NCBI GenBank assembly: GCA_026984895.1
Contig: JALSRF010000040.1
Span: 1-5,277, forward strand
Direction: 5' to 3'
DNA: 5,277 nucleotides
From: Paracoccaceae bacterium
GTDB lineage: Bacteria > Pseudomonadota > Alphaproteobacteria > Rhodobacterales > Rhodobacteraceae
The notes under the pieces were generated by a model. It saw only the letters and a program-made list of their open reading frames with translations. It was not told where the DNA came from and searched no databases. Position 1 is the first letter of the stretch, and every line of letters starts with the position of its first letter. This document shows positions 1 through 4,584 of the stretch, one piece after another. A program made the position numbers and the translations under genes.

Positions 1-603
1 GGCAAGGGCGCGCACCTCGTCCAGCGCATGGCGCATGTAGTCCTCTTCCCGGCGCGCCTGCGCCAGCTCCTGCCGGGCGGCCTCCAGCGCGTCGCGCGCG
101 CGCGACACCGCCTGCCAGAGCGCACGCAGCCGCGCCAGATCGGGCCCGACGCCGGCGAATTCGTCCAGCAGTCCGAGATGGCCTGCCGGGTCCAGAAGCC
201 CCCTGTCGTCCTGCTGCCCGTGAAGCTCCACAAGGCAGTCGGACAGGGCGCGCAGCACCTGGGCCGAGGCGCGGCGGTCATTCACCCGGGCCACCTTGCG
301 CCCGTCCGGCAGGTTGGTGCGCCGCAGCACAAGCTCGTCCTCATCGGGCAGCCCCGCCTCGCGCAGCACCGCACGCGCCGGATGATCCGCCGCCAGCGCG
401 AACACGGCTGCAACCTCTCCCTTTTCGGCCCCCTTGCGCAGCAGCGCCGCCCGCCCGCGCCAGCCAAGCACGAAGCCGAGCGCATCCAGCAGGATCGATT
501 TCCCGGCGCCGGTCTCGCCGGTCAGCACGTTCAGCCCGGGCTGAAACTCCAGCTCCAGGCGATCGATGATCAACATGTCCCGGATTTCGAGACTGACCAG
601 CAT
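1..603 (-). CDS. recN: DNA repair ATPase RecN, N-terminal part (3' end outside window)
   Basis: RecN is an SMC-like ATPase that acts at DNA double-strand breaks during recombinational repair in the cytoplasm. The frame from ATG at 603 stays open to base 1 and gives 201 residues, against about 550 for the family, so only the N-terminal ATPase half and the start of the coiled coil are present. A Walker A motif, GETGAGKS, sits at residues 29-36. It follows the typical opening in which an 'IRDMLIIDRLELEF'-like strand precedes it. A Q-loop region, LVELHGQQD, is at about 124-132. From about residue 165 the sequence becomes Ala/Arg/Glu-rich (ARDALEAARQELAQARREE), as expected for the coiled-coil arm. 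The start lies 14 bp after the bamD stop, preceded by GGACGGGGACGGGC, a purine/G-rich ribosome-binding stretch. ATG at residue 10 is less likely because the family's N-terminal strand would be lost. It is probably co-transcribed with bamD. I see no LexA-type (GAAC-N7-GTTC) site in front of it. Identification is firm. Confidence 0.95.
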   Translation of the reverse strand, partial: MLVSLEIRDMLIIDRLELEFQPGLNVLTGETGAGKSILLDALGFVLGWRGRAALLRKGAEKGEVAAVFALAADHPARAVLREAGLPDEDELVLRRTNLPDGRKVARVNDRRASAQVLRALSDCLVELHGQQDDRGLLDPAGHLGLLDEFAGVGPDLARLRALWQAVSRARDALEAARQELAQARREEDYMRHALDEVRALA

Positions 604-617
604 GGCCCGTCCCCGTC

Positions 618-1463
618 CTAGAGCCACTCGCCCCGGATAACCTGCCGGTAGAGCGATGCCAGCCAGCCGTTGCCGCGCGCCTCGGGCCCGAGGCCGCGCC
701 CGCGCAGAAGGTCATGGCCATCCTGGTAATAGGGGCTGGAGCGGAAATTGTGCCCCAGGATTGCCCCGGCGGTCTGCGCCTCGTCGTCCAGCCCGAGCGC
801 CAGGTAGCATTCGATCAGCCGATACAGCGCCTCGGGCGTCTGCTCGGTGGTCTGGAAATGTTCGACCACGGTGCGGAACCGGTTCGCCGCCGCGGCGTAA
901 TGCCGCTTCTTCAGGTAATAGCGCCCCACCTCCATTTCCTTGGCGGCAAGCTGGTTGAAGGCCACGTCGAATTTCAGCACCGCCGAACGGGCATAGTCGC
1001 TGTCGGGGTAGTTCTCGATCACCTTGCGAAGGGCCTGCAGCGCGTTCATGGTGACGCCCTGGTCGCGCCCGACATCGTCGATCTGATCGTAGTAGCTCAG
1101 GGCAATCAGGTATTGCGCATAGGCCGCATCCCCATCCGCCGGGTAGAATTCGAGATAGCGCTGCGCCGCGGCGCGGCTGTTGGCGTAGTCCTTCTTCCTG
1201 TGGTAGGCAAACGCCTGCATGATCAACGAACGCTTGGCCCATTCCGAATAGGGATACAGCCTTTCGATTTCTCCGAAATAGCGCGCCGCCTCCTTGGGCT
1301 TGCCACGCCCCAGTTCGTGTTCCGCGCGCTGGTAGATTTCCCGGGCCGAAAGTCTATCCACCGCCACATTGGAGGGCCCCGCGCCGCAGGAGGCCAGAAG
1401 GGCCATCGCAACAAAGGGCGCCATGAGTTTTGCGACAGTTCCGGCCTTTGTCATCAAGCACAT
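618..1463 (-). CDS. bamD: Outer-membrane protein assembly lipoprotein BamD
   Basis: BamD (formerly ComL/YfiO) is the essential lipoprotein partner of BamA in the complex that folds beta-barrel proteins into the outer membrane. The 281-residue product starts with a lipoprotein signal peptide: Lys6/Lys12, then a hydrophobic run, then lipobox L23-A24-S25-C26. Cys26 is the predicted lipidated residue of the mature protein. The rest is helical TPR-like repeat sequence. Recognisable blocks are the first repeat at about 42-72 (IYQRAEHELGRGKPKEAARYF, then IERLYPYSEWA at 66-76), a repeat ending near FYPADGDAAYAQYLIALSYY (106-125), the family segment YYDQIDDVGRDQ (124-135), and later repeats around 'KRHYAAAANRF' and 'EALYRLIECYLALG'. 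Length fits alphaproteobacterial BamD and is longer than the E. coli protein (about 245). Two starts are plausible: ATG at 1463 (M1) or 1454 (M4). GGATGGGG ends 1 nt before M1 and 10 nt before M4, which mildly favours M4. The mature protein is the same either way. The gene sits 126 bp after lpxC and 14 bp before recN. Confidence 0.95.
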   Translation of the reverse strand: MCLMTKAGTVAKLMAPFVAMALLASCGAGPSNVAVDRLSAREIYQRAEHELGRGKPKEAARYFGEIERLYPYSEWAKRSLIMQAFAYHRKKDYANSRAAAQRYLEFYPADGDAAYAQYLIALSYYDQIDDVGRDQGVTMNALQALRKVIENYPDSDYARSAVLKFDVAFNQLAAKEMEVGRYYLKKRHYAAAANRFRTVVEHFQTTEQTPEALYRLIECYLALGLDDEAQTAGAILGHNFRSSPYYQDGHDLLRGRGLGPEARGNGWLASLYRQVIRGEWL

Positions 1464-1560
1464 ACCCCATCCAGTTCACCCGGCCGCTCGCGGTGCGCAG
1501 ATGCACGATCGCGCGTAACCGCTGCTGCTCGACACGGTCCTAACACAGAAAAATCCGGGG

Positions 1561-1598
1561 CAAAACGCCTTTGACGCGGTTTTGTCGCCTCAGGCGAC
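1561..1598 (-). other. Two adjacent hairpins at the lpxC 3' end
   Basis: The lpxC stop codon TGA is exactly the 3-nt loop of a perfect 6-bp stem, GTCGCC-TGA-GGCGAC (1584-1598). Directly after it, CAAAAC and GTTTTG (1579-1584 and 1561-1566), sharing one base with the first stem, can form a second stem, extended by a bulged 2-bp GC pair. GGATTTTT follows about 10 nt later. This could be a weak or partial terminator, or 3'-end structure ahead of bamD; the T-run lies inside the stem, so it is not a textbook terminator. Confidence 0.35.
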
Positions 1599-2510
1599 GG
1601 CGGGCACGTCGCCGCGGGTGAGCCCGACGCCCGGAAGCCGGCCCGCGCTGCTGGCATCGCACAGAACCGAGGCAAAGGCATCGCCACGCGCAAACAGCGC
1701 CCGCAACAGCCTGTTGGTCAGGGCGTGGCCGGCGCGGAAACCCTCGTAACGGCCGAAGATCGGCGCGCCGGCAAGGGCAAGATCGCCCAGTGCATCCAGC
1801 ATCTTGTGGCGCACGGCTTCGTCCTCGTGGCGCAACCCGCCGGGGTTCACCACGCGATCGCCGTCCACGACGATGGCATTGGACAGCGAGCCGCCAAGCG
1901 CCAGCCCCCTGGCCCGCATGTTGTCCACATCGCACTTGCGGCAGAACGTGCGGCTGTCCGAAAGTTCGCGCACGAAGGCACCGTTGGACATGTTCAGGCT
2001 CTTGCGCTGTTTGCCGATGGCCTTGTCGGCGAAATCGATCGCGAACTCGATTTCAAAGACATCGCTGGGAACCAGCCGCGCATACGCGGGACCGTCGCGC
2101 ACCTCGACCGCGCTGGCAATGCGGATGGCGCGCACCGGCGCATCCAGAGTCCGCACCCCTTGCGTCAGAATGCCCTCGACAAAGGGCGCCGCGCTGCCGT
2201 CGAGGATCGGGACCTCGGGGCCGTCGATATCGATCAGGGCATTGTGGATCCCGCATCCCGCAAGCGCCGCCATGACATGTTCGATGGTCGAAACGCTTGC
2301 CCCGTGGCGGTTCGAGACCACCGTGCACAGTTGCGACGGGCTGACCATGCTCCAATGCGCGCTGACCATCTGGTCGCCGCTGCCAAGGTCGATCCGGCGG
2401 AACCAGATGCCGTGTTCGGCCGAAGCCGGACGGATGACGAGCCTTGCGGGTTTGCCACTGTGCAAGCCCACGCCCTGAAACGCGACACTGGATCTGATGG
2501 TCGTCTGCAC
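1590..2510 (-). CDS. lpxC: UDP-3-O-acyl-N-acetylglucosamine deacetylase LpxC (GTG start)
   Basis: LpxC is the cytoplasmic zinc hydrolase that removes the N-acetyl group from UDP-3-O-acyl-GlcNAc, the committed step of lipid A synthesis. The product has 306 residues, close to the 305 of E. coli. Matching E. coli motifs from memory, zinc ligands are H78 (in STIEHVMAAL), H235 and D239 (in VRHKMLDALGD). Catalytic residues are E77 and H262 (in GFRAGHALTN), with K236 next to the ligand H235. The N-terminal GVGLHSG block (13-19) and GPEVPILDGSAAPFV (97-111) are typical. The start is GTG (2510-2508). No in-frame ATG lies upstream, and GAGG is 5 nt before the GTG. The product then begins MQTTIRSSVAFQGVGLHSG, aligned with family N-termini. 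Unusual points are a charged R191-K192 pair where E. coli has F194-M195, a C190-x-x-C193 pair after the RTF motif, and a non-polar C-terminus, VPAVA. It is separated from ftsZ by a terminator and probably has its own promoter. Confidence 0.97.
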   Translation of the reverse strand: MQTTIRSSVAFQGVGLHSGKPARLVIRPASAEHGIWFRRIDLGSGDQMVSAHWSMVSPSQLCTVVSNRHGASVSTIEHVMAALAGCGIHNALIDIDGPEVPILDGSAAPFVEGILTQGVRTLDAPVRAIRIASAVEVRDGPAYARLVPSDVFEIEFAIDFADKAIGKQRKSLNMSNGAFVRELSDSRTFCRKCDVDNMRARGLALGGSLSNAIVVDGDRVVNPGGLRHEDEAVRHKMLDALGDLALAGAPIFGRYEGFRAGHALTNRLLRALFARGDAFASVLCDASSAGRLPGVGLTRGDVPAVA

Positions 2511-2517
2511 GTCTGCC

Positions 2518-2543
2518 TCGCCGTGTTCTCTCGCCGTGTTCTC
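2518..2543. repeat. Perfect 13-bp tandem duplication in the lpxC leader
   Basis: TCGCCGTGTTCTC occurs twice head to tail (2518-2530 and 2531-2543) on the plus strand; on the coding strand it reads GAGAACACGGCGA. The proximal copy ends 7 bp before the lpxC GTG, and its last bases plus the next ones make the GAGG Shine-Dalgarno sequence. The unit is therefore in the 5' untranslated leader, adjacent to the ribosome-binding site. Confidence 0.9.
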
Positions 2544-2569
2544 ACATCGCCCCCACGGTGACGAACACG

Positions 2570-2598
2570 TAACTAGGCCGGGCGCCGTGATTGCTCAA
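2570..2598 (-). promoter_or_regulatory. Candidate lpxC promoter
   Basis: On the minus strand TTGAGC (2598-2593; TTGA matches the -35 consensus) is followed after 17 bp by TAGTTA (2575-2570), a weak -10. Transcription would begin near 2563, leaving a leader of about 50 nt before the GTG. A promoter somewhere here is expected, because a strong terminator at 2697-2720 cuts lpxC off from ftsZ. The exact boxes are uncertain. Just upstream, an inverted pair TCAAA/TTTGA (2600-2604, 2616-2620) and the direct repeat CTTTG (2605-2609, 2615-2619, 10-bp period) could be a regulator site. Confidence 0.35.
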
Positions 2599-2685
2599 CT
2601 CAAACTTTGTAACGCTTTGAAACATCGGGTCGGGGTTTGCGCATCTTTCCGCCGATCCTCTTTTCCGGTCTCTCCAGGCCATTGA

Positions 2686-2720
2686 TACAAAAGGAAAAAG
2701 GCCGGGCTTCCCCGGCCTTT
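2686..2720 (-). terminator. Intrinsic terminator after ftsZ
   Basis: On the minus strand a perfect 10-bp stem (AAAGGCCGGG pairing with CCCGGCCTTT) closes a 4-nt loop, GAAG, and is followed by TTTTTCCTTTTGT. The stem arms are at 2711-2720 and 2697-2706, with the loop at 2707-2710. The T-rich tail exists only in the minus direction, so it terminates transcripts coming from ftsZ, whose stop codon is 126 bp upstream. It separates the ftsA-ftsZ unit from lpxC. Confidence 0.9.
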
Positions 2721-2806
2721 CCCGTATCAGATTTTTCAACGCCCGGGCCCCGTCGCGCACAGACGGCGCACTGGCGCAGGCCGGTCACGGGCCTGGCGGA
2801 CAGGCA

Positions 2807-2823
2807 AAACGCGCGGCGCGCTT
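2807..2823 (-). terminator. Possible weak hairpin terminator just after the ftsZ stop
   Basis: On the minus strand AAGCGCG-CCG-CGCGTTT can form a 7-bp stem with one G-U pair and a 3-nt loop, 23 bp after the ftsZ stop. The T-run (TTTTG) is short and overlaps the stem. It could be a weak first terminator or a 3'-end RNA stabiliser ahead of the stronger hairpin at 2697-2720. In such GC-rich DNA it may also be chance. Confidence 0.3.
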
Positions 2824-2846
2824 CAGGGGCAGAAACCCCGGGGAGC

Positions 2847-4409
2847 CTAGTTCGCCTGGCGGCGCAGGAACGCGGGGATTTCGATGCGCTCCTGTTCGGG
2901 ATCGGTGTCGGGCTCTTCCCGGGCGACCGCGACAGGGGGCTCTTCGCGCGGCGGCTGCGCCCTGGGGGCGGCGGGCTCTCCGGCCGGGTGCCCGGTCATG
3001 CGGTTGATCAGCGAGTTGATCCCGAACCTGGGCCTTTCGTGCGCCTGGGCGTCGCCGGCGGCCTGCGCCGGCTCGCGGCGGGTCGAAAAGCCTTCCTGAC
3101 GCGGCGCGCGCCTGACCGCGGCTTCAAGGCGCTCCAGGGTCTCGGGGGTCGGCGTGCCGGCGGGCGCGGGGCTCGGAGCCACGAAACCGGCGGCACCGGC
3201 GGCGGCCGCCCCGTTCCCGTTGCCCGGCTGCTGCGTGGCGGCGGGCTGGTAGGCGGGTGGCGGCAGGTCGTCGGCGCCGGGCGCGTCATCTGCCGGCCGG
3301 CCCCGGAGATCGGCGGCGGCCGCCGCATCCGCCGCATCCGCGCGCGGTTCGCTGTTTTGCGCCGTGTCCTGCGCCGTGTCCTGCGCCGCGGGCGCCGGCT
3401 GCGCCCCGCTGCGACGCGGCATCGGCGGCTCGGCGGCCTTTTCGGCGGCATCGATGCCGGTTGCGACCACCGAAACCCGCATGGCGCCCTCCATGGCGGT
3501 ATCCAGCGTCGAACCGACGATGATGTTGGCTTCGGCGTCCACTTCCTCGCGGATGCGGTTGGCCGCCTCGTCCAGTTCGAACAGCGTCAGGTCGTAGCCG
3601 CCGGTGATGTTGATCAGCACCCCCCTGGCGCCCTTCAGGCTGATTTCGTCGAGCAGCGGGTTGGCAATGGCCTTTTCGGCGGCCTGGATGGCGCGCTCCT
3701 CGCCGGTGGCCTCGCCCGTGCCCATCATCGCCTTGCCCATCTCGTCCATCACCGCGCGCACATCGGCGAAATCCAGGTTGATCAGCCCCGGGCGCACCAT
3801 CAGGTCGGTGACCCCCTTGACGCCCTGATAAAGAACGTCGTCCGCCATCGAGAAGGCTTCGGTGAAGGTGGTCTTTTCGTTGGCCAGGCGGAACAGGTTC
3901 TGGTTCGGGATGATGATCAGCGTATCGACCATTTTCTGAAGGGTTTCAACGCCTTCTTCGGCCTGCCTCATGCGCTTTGCGCCTTCGAACTGGAACGGCT
4001 TGGTGACCACGCCCACGGTCAGCACGCCCAGTTCGCGCGCGGCCTGCGCGATGATCGGGGCGGCGCCGGTGCCGGTGCCCCCGCCCATGCCGGCGGTGAT
4101 GAAGCACATGTGCGCCCCGGCCAGTTGATCGACGATTTCCTCGATGGTTTCCTCGGCGGCGGCGGCACCGATCGACGGGCGGGCGCCGGCGCCCAGCCCC
4201 TCGGTAACCTTGACCCCCATCTGGATCTTGTTTTCCGCCGCGGTCTGCGCAAGCGCCTGCGCGTCGGTGTTGGCCACCACGAACTCGACCCCGTCGAGTT
4301 CCTTCTCGATCATGTTGTTGACCGCGTTTCCACCCGCACCACCGACACCAAACACCGTTATCCGGGGTTTCAAATCGTTTTGCTGGGGCATCATCAGATT
4401 CAAAGTCAT
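2847..4409 (-). CDS. ftsZ: Cell division GTPase FtsZ with long disordered linker
   Basis: FtsZ is the tubulin-like GTPase that polymerises at midcell into the Z-ring and recruits the divisome. The product has 520 residues; E. coli FtsZ has 383. The nucleotide-binding domain starts at about residue 16 with VFGVGGAGGNAVNNM. The tubulin/FtsZ signature GMGGGTGTG is at 107-115. The T7 synergy loop NLDFADV is at 211-217, with D213 and D216 as the catalytic acids. The second globular subdomain ends near 319. Residues about 320-506 form a Pro/Ala/Arg/Glu-rich, probably disordered linker. It contains two short in-frame duplications and one island that stands out, R461-H474. The C-terminal peptide ERIEIPAFLRRQAN (507-520) is the alphaproteobacterial form of the tail that binds FtsA and other partners. 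ATG at 4409 gives the expected MTLNLMMP start and is preceded by AGGCGGAACGGACG. Internal ATGs at residues 6-7 are less favoured. ftsA is 175 bp upstream, and a terminator lies downstream. Confidence 0.98.
   Translation of the reverse strand: MTLNLMMPQQNDLKPRITVFGVGGAGGNAVNNMIEKELDGVEFVVANTDAQALAQTAAENKIQMGVKVTEGLGAGARPSIGAAAAEETIEEIVDQLAGAHMCFITAGMGGGTGTGAAPIIAQAARELGVLTVGVVTKPFQFEGAKRMRQAEEGVETLQKMVDTLIIIPNQNLFRLANEKTTFTEAFSMADDVLYQGVKGVTDLMVRPGLINLDFADVRAVMDEMGKAMMGTGEATGEERAIQAAEKAIANPLLDEISLKGARGVLINITGGYDLTLFELDEAANRIREEVDAEANIIVGSTLDTAMEGAMRVSVVATGIDAAEKAAEPPMPRRSGAQPAPAAQDTAQDTAQNSEPRADAADAAAAADLRGRPADDAPGADDLPPPAYQPAATQQPGNGNGAAAAGAAGFVAPSPAPAGTPTPETLERLEAAVRRAPRQEGFSTRREPAQAAGDAQAHERPRFGINSLINRMTGHPAGEPAAPRAQPPREEPPVAVAREEPDTDPEQERIEIPAFLRRQAN
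3322..3339. repeat. 9-bp tandem repeat inside the ftsZ linker
   Basis: GCCGCATCC occurs twice head to tail. It encodes the Asp-Ala-Ala pair of repeats at residues 358-363 of FtsZ and is the second in-frame microduplication in the linker. Confidence 0.85.
3359..3388. repeat. 12-bp tandem repeat (2.5 copies) inside the ftsZ linker
   Basis: GCGCCGTGTCCT repeats at 3359-3370 and 3371-3382, followed by a half copy to 3388. It is in frame and encodes AQDTAQDTAQ (residues 342-351) in the disordered FtsZ linker, consistent with slippage-driven length change. Confidence 0.9.
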
Positions 4410-4471
4410 CGTCCGTTCCGCCTGTTTCCTGATTGGCCCGAAATTTCGACCAGTTTTCCCTAATTGCGCTA

Positions 4472-4500
4472 TTTCTAGAGAGAGTCGCGCGAGTCGTCAC
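4472..4500 (-). promoter_or_regulatory. Candidate sigma-70-type ftsZ promoter with two GANTC sites in the spacer
   Basis: On the minus strand, GTGACG (4500-4495) resembles a -35 element (TGAC core) and TAGAAA (4477-4472) resembles a -10 element (4 of 6 matches to TATAAT). The spacer is exactly 17 bp. Transcription would start near 4465, giving a leader of about 55 nt that contains the palindrome CGAAATTTCG (4439-4448). Two GANTC sites, GAGTC on the plus strand at 4482-4486 and 4491-4495, lie inside the spacer; the second overlaps the last base of the -35. GANTC is the target of the cell-cycle methylase CcrM of alphaproteobacteria. The promoter is inferred from sequence only. A second candidate further upstream is TTGGGC, 17 bp, TACAAA, near 4545-4567. 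Confidence 0.45.
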
Positions 4501-4533
4501 CCCAAAAACACAAAAAGAACACAAAATATGGGG
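4500..4533. repeat. A/T-tract block with 9-bp direct repeats, 11-bp period, bounded by CCCCA/TGGGG
   Basis: The 9-mer AACACAAAA occurs at 4507-4515 and again at 4518-4526, start-to-start 11 bp, about one helical turn. The block is bounded by CCCCA (4500-4504) and TGGGG (4529-4533), an imperfect symmetry. Runs of A on the plus strand are T-runs in the direction of ftsZ. The block lies immediately upstream of the candidate -35, where an AT-rich UP element or an activator or repressor would bind. It contrasts sharply with the GC-rich surroundings. Confidence 0.6.
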
Positions 4534-4554
4534 CCAATTTTGTATTCTGCAGCA

Positions 4555-4571
4555 GGATTTTGCCCAAATCC
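4555..4571. repeat. Perfect 6-bp inverted repeat just after the ftsA stop
   Basis: GGATTT (4555-4560) and AAATCC (4566-4571) are perfectly complementary around a 5-nt loop. The repeat begins 14 bp after the ftsA stop codon. No T-tract follows in either direction, so it is not a standard terminator. It could be a processing or mRNA-stabilising hairpin, or chance. Confidence 0.35.
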
Positions 4572-4584
4572 CGAGATGTTGCGT

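Larger units (their letters stand above)
2511..2846. other. 336-bp ftsZ-lpxC intergenic region
   Basis: No gene is supported here. From the ftsZ side it holds a weak GC hairpin (2807-2823), an inverted repeat CAGGCC/GGCCTG (2777-2782 and 2790-2795) and the strong ftsZ terminator (2697-2720). The stretch 2621-2690 shows no clear signal. Next come the candidate lpxC promoter and its flanking repeats (2570-2620), then the 13-bp tandem repeat next to the GTG start. Short open frames in the region lack family resemblance and convincing start signals. Confidence 0.7.

Noticed and set aside
28..621. A 197-codon plus-strand open frame opposite recN.
   Set aside because: The minus strand encodes RecN with Walker A in the correct frame; the plus-strand product resembles nothing.
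1530..1567. A bamD promoter: TTTTGC, 17 bp, TAGGAC on the minus strand.
   Set aside because: The matches to consensus are poor in both boxes, so I did not annotate it, although a promoter in the 126-bp gap remains possible.
714..1574. A 286-codon plus-strand open frame opposite bamD.
   Set aside because: It is antisense to a clear lipoprotein gene, has no recognisable domain, and runs through the bamD start region.
1725..2561. A 278-codon plus-strand open frame opposite lpxC.
   Set aside because: It is antisense to lpxC, whose zinc-binding and catalytic motifs are intact on the minus strand.
2637..4463. A 608-codon open frame on the plus strand, longer than ftsZ itself.
   Set aside because: It lies fully antisense to ftsZ, its terminator and leader. 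The product is a low-complexity Gly/Arg/His-rich sequence with no family features. Such frames arise from GC-rich third-position bias opposite a real gene.
4555..4571. The ftsA-ftsZ hairpin as a terminator.
   Set aside because: The stem is only 6 bp and no T-tract follows on the minus strand, so termination before ftsZ is not supported.
4410..4584. A CtrA-binding site (TTAA-N7-TTAA) upstream of ftsZ.
   Set aside because: No pair of TTAA half-sites with the required spacing is present in the gap.
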